Shown here: in pieces, positions 25,897 to 34,842 of the stretch
Layout: each line of letters starts with the position of its first letter
Numbering within the stretch: position 1 is the stretch's first letter
Origin: Mycobacterium sp. E2479
GTDB taxonomy: Bacteria > Actinomycetota > Actinomycetes > Mycobacteriales > Mycobacteriaceae
Reading direction: 5' to 3'
NCBI RefSeq assembly: GCF_001667925.1
Contig: NZ_LZJR01000086.1
Location: forward strand, 124,001 to 188,000
Length of the DNA stretch: 64,000 nucleotides
Notes under the pieces: model-generated
Seen by the model: only the letters and a program-made list of their open reading frames with translations
Databases searched by the model: none
What the model was told of the DNA's origin: nothing
Position numbers and translations under genes: made by a program

Positions 25897-27125
25897 AGGA
25901 TCGCTCCGGCTTCCTTATAGCCCATGATGGTGTCCCAATCCAAGCCCGCATCCATCAACACCTCTTCGGTGTGTTGGCCGTGCTCGGGTGCCCCCGACGG
26001 TACAACGGCCTGTTCGTCGAATTGAACCGGGTTCGTGGGCAGTGAGTACGGCGAACCATTCATCGTCATGGTGTTGGCGATATAGCCATTCGCGGTCACA
26101 GCCGGGTCGTGGCACAGCTCCCCCGGCGTCTGAACCACGCCCCAGGCGCCGGAAACGTCGGCCAGCGCTTCACGCCATTGTGCGAGTGTACGTTGCGCGA
26201 ACGCATCGTCCATCAGCGAGATCAGCTCTGCGCGATTAGCGAAACGCGCAGCGGGATCGGCGAATCGGACATCATCGATCAACTCGGGTAGACCGATGGC
26301 GCGCATCGTTTCCGGATAGAACTTGTCCAGTTGCAGCATCATCAGCTGGACGTAGCGGTCATCTTTGGTGCGGTAGGTCCCCACTAAGGGATTGGGTGCG
26401 TCGGCGTGGCTGTACTTCGGAACCGCGCCGCCGCCGTGGATCTGGCTTACGGCGACATCGGGGCTGAGGTTCCAGGCCGCCAATCCCAGCAGGGAAACAT
26501 CCACCACCGATCCCCGGCCGGTAGTGGCCTTTTTGTACAACGCGGCCGCGATTCCGCCCGCGATCGTCATCCCCCCGAGCAGGTCGCCAAAGGCCGGCCG
26601 CGAGCGCACCAGCTCATCAGCGTCTTCAGTGAGCACGGTGGCAATACCGCCGCGCGCCCAGTAAGAGACGCCGTCATAGCCCGGCTTGTCCGAGTCGGGC
26701 CCCTTCGGCCCGTGGCCCGACCCTCGCACGTAGACGATGCTGGGGTTGGCAGCCGTGATGTCGTCGACGTCGATGCCCAGTTTTCTGCGGCGGCTTGGCA
26801 AATAACTGGTGAGAAAGACATCACACGTCGCGGCAAGCTTGCGGATGACGTCTTGGCCACCGGGGGTACTGAGGTCGACGCCGATCGACTTCTTACCCCG
26901 ATTGGGTATCTCGATCATGTAGTTGACCGTGCCGCCGCCCTCGTCGACGATGCCCATCGTGACGAGCCCGCGCTGCGGGTCACCGCCCTGGCGCGGCTCG
27001 ACCTTTATGACCTCGGCCCCCCACTCCGCCAGGACGGCGCCGGCCGACGGCACGAAGGTCCAGGCGGCAACCTCCAGCACGCGGACACCGCTGAGAACTT
27101 TGTCGATGGAAATGACGGCCTCCAT
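25893..27125 (-). CDS. Family III CoA-transferase (CaiB/BaiF)
   Basis: A 410-residue single-domain CoA-transferase, MEAVISIDKVLSGVRVLEVA at the start. The catalytic Asp is in RPAFGDLLGGMTIAGG. ATG 27125 is chosen because a 14-residue longer frame lacks family similarity, but no good ribosome site is visible and a leaderless or upstream start is possible. It would load CoA onto a carboxylate before P450 or beta-oxidation steps. It is cotranscribed with the P450 at 24658-25896. Confidence 0.88.
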   Translation of the reverse strand: MEAVISIDKVLSGVRVLEVAAWTFVPSAGAVLAEWGAEVIKVEPRQGGDPQRGLVTMGIVDEGGGTVNYMIEIPNRGKKSIGVDLSTPGGQDVIRKLAATCDVFLTSYLPSRRRKLGIDVDDITAANPSIVYVRGSGHGPKGPDSDKPGYDGVSYWARGGIATVLTEDADELVRSRPAFGDLLGGMTIAGGIAAALYKKATTGRGSVVDVSLLGLAAWNLSPDVAVSQIHGGGAVPKYSHADAPNPLVGTYRTKDDRYVQLMMLQLDKFYPETMRAIGLPELIDDVRFADPAARFANRAELISLMDDAFAQRTLAQWREALADVSGAWGVVQTPGELCHDPAVTANGYIANTMTMNGSPYSLPTNPVQFDEQAVVPSGAPEHGQHTEEVLMDAGLDWDTIMGYKEAGAIL

Positions 27126-27194
27126 GGGGTGCGGTGCGAGGGTGCGAGCACACAAACAGATCAGCAACGGCGATAACGCTCATTTGCATTCTAC

Positions 27195-27210
27195 GAGAAT
27201 CCCAGTTTCG
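27195..27210. promoter_or_regulatory. Weak operator half-site (GAGAAT-CCCA-GTTTCG)
   Basis: One perfect GAGAAT arm and a poor second arm. An overlapping ATTCT-ACG-AGAAT repeat (27188-27200) contains, on the minus strand, TAGAAT as a possible -10 for the CoA-transferase operon. Weak evidence. Confidence 0.25.
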
Positions 27211-27261
27211 TACCTATTTGTAAACCGCATCGGCCGACGACCGCGGTGCGAGTACCCAGGG

Positions 27262-27831
27262 CTACGGGCGCGCCGACAGTCGTGCGGGCAGCGCCGGGTC
27301 TCCGTTGTCCCAGAAGGCGCGCCACGTCGGCATCCGCTGAGGCATGGCCGCGCGCAATTGAATGTCGGTCGGCCAGCGCATGAACTCCGGACCTGGGCGC
27401 TCCGTCACATCGACCGAATACCAAGGGTGTTCACGTCGCTTGACGAAGCACCACCGGCCCTCGCGGCGCTCGTAGACATCGTCGTAACGCATCGTGATCA
27501 CGTACCACCCGTCACCGTCCTCGTGTTCCGCGCGGCAGTAGACAGATCCGATCGCATGGTCGGCGTCGACGAGGTCGAAGTGATGACCACAGATCAGGTG
27601 AATGCTCCGGTAAAACCGCCGCAGCACACGGTCGTACCAACGCTTCAACGCCGCCCTGCCTGCGCCCTCCGCACCCGCGTCGACATCGTCGACGAACAAG
27701 TCCACCAGTGTGTCGAGGTCACGGGCGTCGAGGGCCATCGCATACCTGCTCGGCAGCTGGCCGATTGCGATGCTGGACTCCAGCCGGTCCAACCGTTCCT
27801 CGGCGCTCGGACTCGACGAATCTGACGCCAT
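27262..27831 (-). CDS. SnoaL-like (NTF2 fold) protein
   Basis: A 189-residue protein with a SnoaL_4-like pattern: AIGQLPSRYAMALDARDLDTLVDLFVDD (N-terminal helices), ICGHHFDLVDADHAIGSVYCRAEHE and YDDVYERREGRWCFVKRR. A TTG at 27852 would add seven residues; ATG 27831 is preferred. It diverges from the acyl-CoA synthetase with the perfect palindrome at 27854 directly upstream of both. Related proteins accompany P450 and steroid genes as small dehydratase- or isomerase-like enzymes. Function unknown. Confidence 0.75.
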   Translation of the reverse strand: MASDSSSPSAEERLDRLESSIAIGQLPSRYAMALDARDLDTLVDLFVDDVDAGAEGAGRAALKRWYDRVLRRFYRSIHLICGHHFDLVDADHAIGSVYCRAEHEDGDGWYVITMRYDDVYERREGRWCFVKRREHPWYSVDVTERPGPEFMRWPTDIQLRAAMPQRMPTWRAFWDNGDPALPARLSARP

Positions 27832-27853
27832 GACGGAAAGTGTAGCCAGCAAT

Positions 27854-27869
27854 GAGAACAGGTGTTCTC
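27854..27869. promoter_or_regulatory. Palindromic operator candidate (GAGAAC-AGGT-GTTCTC)
   Basis: A perfect 16-bp palindrome between divergent genes. It starts 31 bp before TACTAT (27885-27890), the same geometry as at 8042, and therefore covers the -35 region of the acyl-CoA synthetase promoter. Confidence 0.7.
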
Positions 27870-27884
27870 GTAATCCGGAAAGCC

Positions 27885-27890
27885 TACTAT
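27885..27890 (+). promoter_or_regulatory. -10 element candidate TACTAT
   Basis: TACTATCCTG is shared with 8073-8082. The predicted start of transcription is about 3 bp before the ATG at 27900, so the acyl-CoA synthetase mRNA is probably leaderless or nearly so. Confidence 0.5.
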
Positions 27891-27899
27891 CCTGCGCTC

Positions 27900-29513
27900 A
27901 TGCCCTTCCCGAACATTTCGCCCACGATTCCGACACTGGTGAGGTCATGCTCGGGCCGGTTCGGGGACAGGCCCTTCCTTATCGCCGACGGGCAGGAATT
28001 GACCTATACCGAGCTTGACCGGCGCTCGGCCGCACTAGCGACTAATCTGCTCGCCGAGGGCATCGGCAAGGGCGACCACGTCGGAATCCTGATGCCCAAC
28101 AGCATCGACTGGGCATTGGCATGGTTTGCCACGACACGCATCGGGGCGGTCGCCGTTCCGCTCAACACCTTCTACAAGGGTTCCGAACTGGCCTGGACTG
28201 TCCGCCATGCCGACCTTCGGGCGATTCTCACGTGGTCGCGGTTCCGCAACCATGACTTCCTCGCTCGTCTGCAGGATGCGCTGCCCGGGCTGGCCGATCA
28301 GCGCGAACCGGGCCGCATCGCGGTACGCGAGGCCCCATTCCTCCGCACGGTTGCGGTGTGGGCGCCATCCGATCGGGCCTGGACGACAACGATCACGGAC
28401 GGGGACACGCAGTCGCATACCGACACCGACTTTCTCGTCTCCGTCGAATCGTGTGTGACACCGGCCGATGACGCGATGATCATCTACACCTCAGGCAGTA
28501 CCGGCGACCCCAAGGGACCCGTACACAGCCAGGGCACACTGGTCCGCCACACCTACAACCTCACGTTTATGTACGCCGTCACCCACGACGACGTGATGTT
28601 CACCTCCATGCCCTTCTTCTGGGTGGGCGGGCTGATCACCGGATTGCACGCGGTGATCCACCACGGCGCGACGCTGGTGACCCAGCCCGCATTCGACGCA
28701 GCAGAGGCGTTGGAACTCATGGAGCGACACCGCGCGACCATCGCGCTGGGCTGGCCGCAGCAGGGTAAAACATTGGCCGAACATCCCGAGTTCTCTGCCC
28801 GCGATCTGAGTTCGGTGCACCGCACCAGCATGCCCGCGATGGTGCCGCCCGAGCGTCAGCCCAAGGGCTCCAGCGGCCTTGGGATGACCGAGCTGTGCGG
28901 CAATCACCTCGGCGTCGACCCGTATCTGCCGCAGCCGCCCGAGCGCTCCGAAACCGGCGGCCCACCCATCGAAGGGTTGCAGCATCTGCTCGTCGACCCT
29001 GACACAGGACAGCCGGCGCCCGTCGGCGCGCCGGGCGAAATATGGGTTCGCGGTTACTCATTGATGCAGCGTCTGCACAAACGTGAGCGCGAGGAGGTGT
29101 TCACCCCGGATGGCTACTACCGGACGGGTGACTGCGGAGTTGAGTACGACGACGGCTGGATCAAGTTCACCGGACGGCTGGGGGATCTGATCAAAACCAG
29201 CGGCGGCACCAACGTCACGCCGAGCGAAGTCGAACTGGCGCTTGGTGACTGCGACGGCGTGCTTGAGGCGTACGTCGTCGGGGCAGAAAGCCCGGAGCAC
29301 GGGACGGTAGTCGCCGCGGCCGTGGTGCCGCGCGGGGAATCGACTCTCGACGGCGAGTCCCTGCGGGCTCAGCTGCGTGACCGGCTGTCCACCTACAAGG
29401 TGCCCAAGTTCATCTGGGTCACCGCAAAACAGGACCTCCCGTTCACCGCGACCGGCAAGGTCAAGAAGTCGGAGTTAGCGCAGCGGCTCAGCGGGTTGCT
29501 GGCGCACCCCTAG
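27900..29513 (+). CDS. Class I acyl-CoA synthetase (AMP-binding)
   Basis: A 537-residue adenylate-forming enzyme activating an acid to its CoA ester. The P-loop motif YTSGSTGDPKG is at 196-206, the YYRTGDCGVEYDDGWIKFTGR region precedes the hinge, and the catalytic lysine is in TGKVKK (Lys520). ATG 27900 is chosen because the promoter places transcription start just before it; a longer frame from 27852 crosses the operator. It is followed by a decayed SDR gene and a DapB-like gene on the same strand. Confidence 0.9.
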   Translation: MPFPNISPTIPTLVRSCSGRFGDRPFLIADGQELTYTELDRRSAALATNLLAEGIGKGDHVGILMPNSIDWALAWFATTRIGAVAVPLNTFYKGSELAWTVRHADLRAILTWSRFRNHDFLARLQDALPGLADQREPGRIAVREAPFLRTVAVWAPSDRAWTTTITDGDTQSHTDTDFLVSVESCVTPADDAMIIYTSGSTGDPKGPVHSQGTLVRHTYNLTFMYAVTHDDVMFTSMPFFWVGGLITGLHAVIHHGATLVTQPAFDAAEALELMERHRATIALGWPQQGKTLAEHPEFSARDLSSVHRTSMPAMVPPERQPKGSSGLGMTELCGNHLGVDPYLPQPPERSETGGPPIEGLQHLLVDPDTGQPAPVGAPGEIWVRGYSLMQRLHKREREEVFTPDGYYRTGDCGVEYDDGWIKFTGRLGDLIKTSGGTNVTPSEVELALGDCDGVLEAYVVGAESPEHGTVVAAAVVPRGESTLDGESLRAQLRDRLSTYKVPKFIWVTAKQDLPFTATGKVKKSELAQRLSGLLAHP

Positions 29514-29598
29514 GGCGCAGCCGGCTGGCCGTCGGGCATCTCGGTGGCCATCAGCGTCAACGGAACGCCGCACCCATCAAGGACAATTTCCAATCTCG

Positions 29599-29614
29599 GA
29601 GAACAATAATTCTC
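29599..29614. promoter_or_regulatory. Palindromic operator candidate (GAGAAC-AATA-ATTCTC)
   Basis: A near-perfect palindrome upstream of the broken SDR and the DapB-like gene. The core AATAAT (29605-29610) could be the -10. Its survival although the first gene is decayed suggests that it still serves the downstream DapB-like gene. Confidence 0.6.
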
Positions 29615-29667
29615 ATTGCGGTAGATTTGCCGCGGCACACTCGACCACCGCTGCAGAGAGGCGCTTC

Positions 29668-30233
29668 GTGGCACTCGAACAGTTCAAGTTAGACGGTCAG
29701 GTTGCGATAGTGACGGCGCCGGGCGCGGCGTCGGCGAAGGCATCGCCAAGGTACTCGCGGAAGCGGGCGCCACCGTCGTCGGTTTAGGGCAACAATCCAC
29801 GGATGCCGGCCCGCCCCGGAAAGAGATGCGCGGACAGCGAGCGCGTGGTGCGGACGGCGGTCGATGAGTTCGGCCGCATCGACATCCTGGTCAACAACGT
29901 GGGATTCGCGACCTCGGCCCATTTCTGGGCCGCACCGACGACAACCTCCGACAGACCTTCGACTACTGCGAGCTTGCACCGAAAATCCGCGTCAATGCCA
30001 TCGCCCTTGGCGCGTTTATGACGACCGGGCTGCAATCCAGCTTCGACCTGATGCCGGGCTCCGAGGAGAAACTGAAGGAGTTGACGCCGTTGCATCGTAT
30101 CGGCGACGTCGCAGACCTCGGCCGACTGACGTTGTATCTGTGCACTCGCGATTGCTACGCCACCAACTCAACCTTCATCGTCGATGGGGGCCTACAGGGG
30201 CCGAATTCATCCCTCCCCATCCCCGATCTGTAA
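29668..30233 (+). pseudogene. Decayed SDR gene (frameshifts and internal loss)
   Basis: Three pieces of one SDR can be read in different frames. The start VALEQFKLDGQVAIVT is followed by a shift near 29716, after which GRGVGEGIAKVLAEAGATVVG continues in another frame. Then VDEFGRIDILVNNVGFAT (about 29863-29916) and finally IRVNAIALGAFMTTGLQSS through to FIVDGGLQG at the end. The catalytic Tyr-x-x-x-Lys region between the second and third pieces is missing, so the total is shorter than a normal 250-residue SDR. The gene cannot make an active enzyme. It sits between the acyl-CoA synthetase and a DapB-like gene. Confidence 0.85.
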
Positions 30234-30263
30234 CCAGCAGCACCCGACAAAGGAGCAATCACA

Positions 30264-31343
30264 TTGGCGGACAGGGTCTTACGCGTAGCAGTTATCTCGA
30301 CAGGCGGCGTGGGCAGCATCGCGTTACGCGCGATCAACCGCCGCGCGCACCTCGATCTGGTCGGTGTATGGGTGCACAGCCCCGAGAAGACCGGCCGCGA
30401 CGCCGGCGAGGTTGTCGGGCTCGGCCCCATCGGCGTAACGACCACTGCCGATCTCGACGACATCATCAAACTCAAGCCCGACTGCGTGGTCTATGCGGCC
30501 ACAAGCGCCGACATGGATGCGGCGGCGGTCCGCGATTATGTCTGCTTTCTGAAGGCCGGCATCAACGTCGTCACCACCAACACGCCGGGAATGATGTTTC
30601 CCGACAGGTGGATTCCGGAATTGGCCGATCAGGTGCGCGCCGCGGCACTCGCGGGCGGCGTCACGATATACACGTCAGGTATCGAACCGGGATTCGCCGG
30701 CGACCAGTTCGCCGTCATACTGTCGACCTTGTCCAACACCATCCGCTCGGTTCGCGCGCAGGAGATCTTCGATTACTCGGCTTACCCCAACGAGTACTTG
30801 ATGTTCGACGCGATGGGCTTCGGCCGTCCGCTGGACTTCACCCCGATGCTGGAGCTTCAGGGCGCACAGCAGTTCGCCTGGGGACCACCTATTGGCCTGG
30901 TGGCGCGCGCATTAGGAGTCGAGCTCGACGAGGTCACCGAAAGCTATGAACGGGTGATCACGCCGCGCGACCTGCACGTGGCGTGCGGACTGATTCCAGC
31001 AGGCACCTGCGGAGCGGTGCGGGCCGAGACGACCGGGGTGGTCAACGGCCATCCGATGATCACCATCGAGCACATCAACCGTATGGCGCCCGACTTGGCA
31101 CCCGAATGGGCCTCGGCGCCGAACGGCACCTATCGCATCGTCATCGAGGGCGAACCCCACATCCACTGCGATCTTCGCTTCGGCACCGAAGACACCCCGG
31201 CATCGGGGAACGACAACGCGATGGAGGCGACGGCCATGCGCGTGGTGAATGCCATCCCGTACGTCATCGACGCGGCCCCCGGCATCGCGACCTCACTGGA
31301 TCTGCCGATCACCGCGCCCCGCGATGCTTTGGATTTCGGCTAA
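30264..31343 (+). CDS. DapB-like NAD(P)-dependent oxidoreductase (paralogue 1)
   Basis: A 359-residue protein with an N-terminal Rossmann domain (STGGVGSIA, residues 12-20) related to dihydrodipicolinate reductase and amine-dehydrogenase-like proteins, and a C-terminal domain typical of the long mycobacterial members. The start is TTG 30264 with an AAGGAG site about 9 bp upstream. It is one of six members in this window; the family is not part of lysine synthesis here and no substrate is established. The neighbouring SDR and ligase genes suggest reduction of a keto or imine group on a CoA-pathway intermediate. It ends overlapping the convergent SDR by 4 bp. Confidence 0.82.
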   Translation: MADRVLRVAVISTGGVGSIALRAINRRAHLDLVGVWVHSPEKTGRDAGEVVGLGPIGVTTTADLDDIIKLKPDCVVYAATSADMDAAAVRDYVCFLKAGINVVTTNTPGMMFPDRWIPELADQVRAAALAGGVTIYTSGIEPGFAGDQFAVILSTLSNTIRSVRAQEIFDYSAYPNEYLMFDAMGFGRPLDFTPMLELQGAQQFAWGPPIGLVARALGVELDEVTESYERVITPRDLHVACGLIPAGTCGAVRAETTGVVNGHPMITIEHINRMAPDLAPEWASAPNGTYRIVIEGEPHIHCDLRFGTEDTPASGNDNAMEATAMRVVNAIPYVIDAAPGIATSLDLPITAPRDALDFG

Positions 31344-32122
31344 ACGGTGAACATCGGGCCGCGGGGTGCGCCCCTGACCTCGTTGCCGCCGTCGATCGCA
31401 AAGCTCTGCCCGGTCATCCAACTCGACTCAGGGCCCGCCAGATAACGGACGCCGGGCGCGATATCGTCGGACACCCCAAGTCGGCCCAGCGGAACGCGCT
31501 CGAGGAAGCTGCTGGTCAGCTCTTCCAGGTGAATGTAGCCCTGGGTGGTGGCCGCCTCGGTCAAGCCCGGCCGGACGGCGTTGACGCGAATTCCCTTCGG
31601 ACCGAGCTCGGATGCCGCGACGCGGATCATCATCTCCAGCGCGGCTTTGCCCGCCGAGTAGTGGCCCAGACCCTCCATCGGAATCTTCGACGACGTGGAC
31701 GAGATGAACACGATCGATCCACCGTTCGTCATGAGTGGCGCCGAGTAACGCATCGCGAGGAAGTTCGACCGCAGATTGCCCATCACGAAATTGGTGAAGG
31801 TCTCAAGGTCCTGCTCGATCAGCGGGCCGGTGCCCCCGATGGCCACGGTGCCGACCACGATGTCCAGCCGCCCCTTGACGTGGTAGGCCGCCTGCGCGGC
31901 TGCCGCGACGGTAGCCTCGTCCTCCGGATCACCCTTATGGGTCACGATTTCGGCGTCCGGTGCGACGGCGAGGATCCCGTCACGGGTCGCATTGAGGCGC
32001 TCCCCCGATCGCCCGAGAAGATAAAGCGTCGCACCATCGGCGGCCAACAGCCTCGCGCTCGCTTGGGCAATTCCAGCCGATGCGCCGAGGATGAAAGCGG
32101 TCTGACCGTCGAGTGCGCCCAT
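31340..32122 (-). CDS. SDR family oxidoreductase
   Basis: A 260-residue SDR. The cofactor motif reads LGASAGIA (residues 12-19), so the last Gly of TGxxxGxG is Ala; Ser-Tyr-Lys is present in SSTSS and YSAGK. The C-terminus has SWMTGQSFAIDGG. ATG 32122 is preceded by an operator palindrome that it shares with the divergent mycofactocin-type SDR. The changed glycine motif is tolerated in several SDRs and does not show inactivity. Substrate unknown. Confidence 0.87.
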   Translation of the reverse strand: MGALDGQTAFILGASAGIAQASARLLAADGATLYLLGRSGERLNATRDGILAVAPDAEIVTHKGDPEDEATVAAAAQAAYHVKGRLDIVVGTVAIGGTGPLIEQDLETFTNFVMGNLRSNFLAMRYSAPLMTNGGSIVFISSTSSKIPMEGLGHYSAGKAALEMMIRVAASELGPKGIRVNAVRPGLTEAATTQGYIHLEELTSSFLERVPLGRLGVSDDIAPGVRYLAGPESSWMTGQSFAIDGGNEVRGAPRGPMFTV

Positions 32123-32151
32123 TGCATCACTCCTTCGTTGAGTACCAAGGG

Positions 32152-32167
32152 TAGAATACTAATTCTC
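32152..32167. promoter_or_regulatory. Palindromic operator candidate (TAGAAT-ACTA-ATTCTC)
   Basis: One mismatch from the consensus palindrome, centred between divergent SDR genes. On the minus strand it contains TAGTAT and on the plus strand TAGAAT, both TANNNT -10-like, so it could control both directions. Confidence 0.6.
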
Positions 32168-32220
32168 GCTTAAAGGTAAAGCTGGTTCTCTGCGCTGGTG
32201 CGTTGGTGTACCGTACCGGT

Positions 32221-33042
32221 GTGCCAGACATGACCGGCAAGGTCGTCCTCATCACCGGTGCCGCCCGCGGCCAGGGCCGCGCGCACGCCGTCAGGCTCAG
32301 TGCGGATGGTGCCGACACAATCCTCGTCGACATTGCCGGCCCATTGCCGCCCAGCGTCCCCTACGATTCGGCCACCCCGGACGAGTTGGCGGAAACCGCC
32401 GACCTTGTCGCCGCCAACGGCAGGCGTGCCGTCACGGCGATGGTGGACACGCGCGATCACCCGGCCCTGTGCGCGGCCGTCGACAAAGGAGTGGTCGAGC
32501 TGGGCCGGCTCGACGTGATCGTTGCCAACGCGGGCATATGTTGTCCAGCCCCCTGGGATCAGGTCTCCCCCAGCGATTTTCAGGACACCGTCAACATCAA
32601 CCTGGTCGGTACGTGGAACACTGTGATGGCCGGCGCCAAGCACATCATTGCCGGAGGACGCGGCGGGTCGATCATTCTCATCGGATCGGTAGCGGGGGTG
32701 AAGATGGAGCCGTTCATGGTCGCCTACACGGCAAGTAAGCACGGCGTCACGGGGCTCACTCGCTCGTTCGCGGTGGAACTCGGCCGTTACAACATCCGGG
32801 TGAACAGCCTGCACCCGGGGTCGGTTGCGACGCCGATGGGCAGTGGCCGGATGATCGAAGCGATGCAACAGGCCGCGGAGTCCTACTCCCTCCCTCAATT
32901 CGGCTTCAGCAAGCAGCTCCTGCCCAATGCGGTGACGATGCCCGAGGATGTCGCGAACGCGGTCGCGTGGCTGGCCTCAGACGAGTCGAAATTCGTTACC
33001 GCCTCAGCTATATCCGTCGACGTCGGGGTTGCCCAGGCCTAG
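32221..33042 (+). CDS. Mycofactocin-coupled SDR family oxidoreductase
   Basis: A 273-residue SDR starting GTG at 32221 (VPDMTGKVVLITGAARGQGR). The GAARGQGRAHAVRL motif and the extra loop after LVDIAG (PLPPSVPYDSATPDELAETADLV) mark the mycofactocin-coupled SDR group, which hold NAD(P) tightly and use mycofactocin to recycle it. The catalytic YTASK is present. An upstream in-frame TTG is less likely. It would oxidise a secondary alcohol. Its 3' end overlaps the convergent alpha/beta hydrolase by 39 bp. Confidence 0.87.
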   Translation: MPDMTGKVVLITGAARGQGRAHAVRLSADGADTILVDIAGPLPPSVPYDSATPDELAETADLVAANGRRAVTAMVDTRDHPALCAAVDKGVVELGRLDVIVANAGICCPAPWDQVSPSDFQDTVNINLVGTWNTVMAGAKHIIAGGRGGSIILIGSVAGVKMEPFMVAYTASKHGVTGLTRSFAVELGRYNIRVNSLHPGSVATPMGSGRMIEAMQQAAESYSLPQFGFSKQLLPNAVTMPEDVANAVAWLASDESKFVTASAISVDVGVAQA

Positions 33043-33726
33043 CAGGATCGCGGTCAGCTCCGCCGGCCGTGAGTAGAAGGGCGAGTGGCCGCCGTCCAAC
33101 TCGACGATCGACGCCCCGATTCTGTCGACCGCATTGCGCCGAGCCCACGACTCTCCCACCGCACGGTCGTCGCGCATGAGTACGTAGGTCGTGGGCGCGT
33201 CGGGCCACCGACCGATCGGGCAACGCTCGGTGAACACGGTGAATGATTGGTGCCGCAGTTCGTCAAAAGCCCGCCGTGCGAGTGCTTCCGGACAGTCGTG
33301 GTAGAAGCCGTCACGCACGGACTCCCAGGTCAATCCGAAGGGCCTGGCACCGTGCTCTGGTGGCTCCGGGAACGTGATGGCGTCGGGGTTGGCGGCCAGA
33401 TGTTCGACGAACGACTGGCCGGGCACCGGCAGCAGGCCAGCGACGAATACCAGCCGGGACACCGGGTACAGCGTGGCGAGGACGGGCGCACACAGTCCCG
33501 AAATCGAATGCGCCACCACCACAACATTCGTCGGTGCCCAGTCCTGGACGGCACGCTCTATCGCGTCGAGCGCCACTCGCGCCCAGTCCCCCGCGCCGGC
33601 CGAGTCGTCGTCGACCGGCAGGTCCGGTGCGACGACCTGGTGGCCCTGCCGCACAAGCTCTTGAGTGACCGCGTCCCAGGACGATCCGAAATGCATCCCG
33701 CCGTGCAGCAGGGTGAAAAGGGTCAA
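33004..33726 (-). CDS. Alpha/beta hydrolase
   Basis: A 240-residue alpha/beta-hydrolase with an oxyanion segment LLHGGMHFGSSW (6-17), nucleophile Ser74 in AHSISG, a candidate acid Asp in MRDDRAVG and catalytic His214 in DGGHSPF. It resembles the small esterase/C-C hydrolase group. The probable start is TTG 33726, overlapping the TGA of the DapB-like gene (TTGA), which implies translational coupling. It is the last gene of an operon with the AveC-like and DapB-like genes. Substrate is likely an ester or lactone; inference only. Confidence 0.82.
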   Translation of the reverse strand: MTLFTLLHGGMHFGSSWDAVTQELVRQGHQVVAPDLPVDDDSAGAGDWARVALDAIERAVQDWAPTNVVVVAHSISGLCAPVLATLYPVSRLVFVAGLLPVPGQSFVEHLAANPDAITFPEPPEHGARPFGLTWESVRDGFYHDCPEALARRAFDELRHQSFTVFTERCPIGRWPDAPTTYVLMRDDRAVGESWARRNAVDRIGASIVELDGGHSPFYSRPAELTAILLGLGNPDVDGYS

Positions 33727-34826
33727 CGTGCCGCTCGCGAGAGTCTGCCGACGATTTCAGGCCCGGCCAAAGGCAATTCGATGACGCCGGGGGCGGCGTC
33801 CACCACGCGAGGAATTGCATTTACGGCGGCCATCGCCGTGGCCGTGATTCCGGGATTGACCCGGCCTTCCTCGGACTGTTCCAAATACAGCTCCAGGCTC
33901 ACGCTGGGGTCGCCCTGAACGCGGAACACCATCCCGCCCTGTCCCTGGCGTGAGGGTTTCGGCCAGCGGTCGGGCCATGGCGTCGAACTCACCGTCGCGA
34001 AATATTGCACTGCCACCACTTTTCGGTCGTCGACGACCCCCGACAACTGCCAGCGATGCGCGCAAATCGTTCCGGACGGCACCACGCCGATGGCGGTTGA
34101 CAGGTCGGCTGGAGCGAGCAGGGTCTCCCAGTCCAGTTCTACGCGGTCGAGGTCGATGCCGAGTACGCCCGCGATATAGCGCACGACCGTCTCCCAGTCA
34201 TGATTCACCTTGCCGGAGGCTATCCGGGCGGGCACGTGGCCGTCGGGCTTGCCGAAACCCATCGACTCGTGCAACACATCCCAGATTGGATACGACTTAT
34301 CCAGGTCGAGCGCGTATTCATCCATCCGGTACGAATCCACCCTGCCCACGCCGGAAAGCAGGGCGGTGGGCAGGTTGAGACTGATGAAGCCGGGCTCGCT
34401 ACCGGTAGCGTAAAACGTCGAATTGCCTTTGCGCGCCGCTTGATCGAGCGCGGTGCGCCAGCGGGGTGGCGCAGCGGGCGGATACACGAGTGGGATCGTC
34501 GAGATCGTCACGACATTGATCCCCGCCGCCAGCAGCACGGCAATGTCGGCGACCGCATCATCCTCCCGACGGACCGCTGTCGCGCAGTAGGTCACGCAGT
34601 CGGGTTTCAGTCCAACGATTTCCGCGACGTCTCCTGTTGCCGTGACGCCAACATCCGCCAAGCCGCAGAGGCCGCCCGCATCGGATCCGATCTTGCCCGG
34701 CGTGGAGACCTTCACTCCGACGAGCTCCAGTGCGGGGTCGAGAATCGTGGCCCGCAATGCTTCCCGCCCGGTGAGTCCCGTGCCGATATGAGCGACGCGA
34801 TAGCGGGCGGCCGTGTGATCACCCAT
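33723..34826 (-). CDS. DapB-like NAD(P)-dependent oxidoreductase (paralogue 2)
   Basis: A 367-residue member of the DapB-like group. The Rossmann motif is HIGTGLTGREA near residues 13-23, VVTISTIPLVYPP and the GSEPGFISLNLP segment follow the family pattern, and WPKPSRQGQGG is shared with the member at 37727. ATG 34826 is chosen over a TTG one codon upstream. It is 16 bp downstream of the AveC-like gene and coupled to the hydrolase. Function beyond redox chemistry is unknown. Confidence 0.82.
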   Translation of the reverse strand: MGDHTAARYRVAHIGTGLTGREALRATILDPALELVGVKVSTPGKIGSDAGGLCGLADVGVTATGDVAEIVGLKPDCVTYCATAVRREDDAVADIAVLLAAGINVVTISTIPLVYPPAAPPRWRTALDQAARKGNSTFYATGSEPGFISLNLPTALLSGVGRVDSYRMDEYALDLDKSYPIWDVLHESMGFGKPDGHVPARIASGKVNHDWETVVRYIAGVLGIDLDRVELDWETLLAPADLSTAIGVVPSGTICAHRWQLSGVVDDRKVVAVQYFATVSSTPWPDRWPKPSRQGQGGMVFRVQGDPSVSLELYLEQSEEGRVNPGITATAMAAVNAIPRVVDAAPGVIELPLAGPEIVGRLSRAAR

Positions 34827-34842
34827 CAAGACTCCCTGCGGT

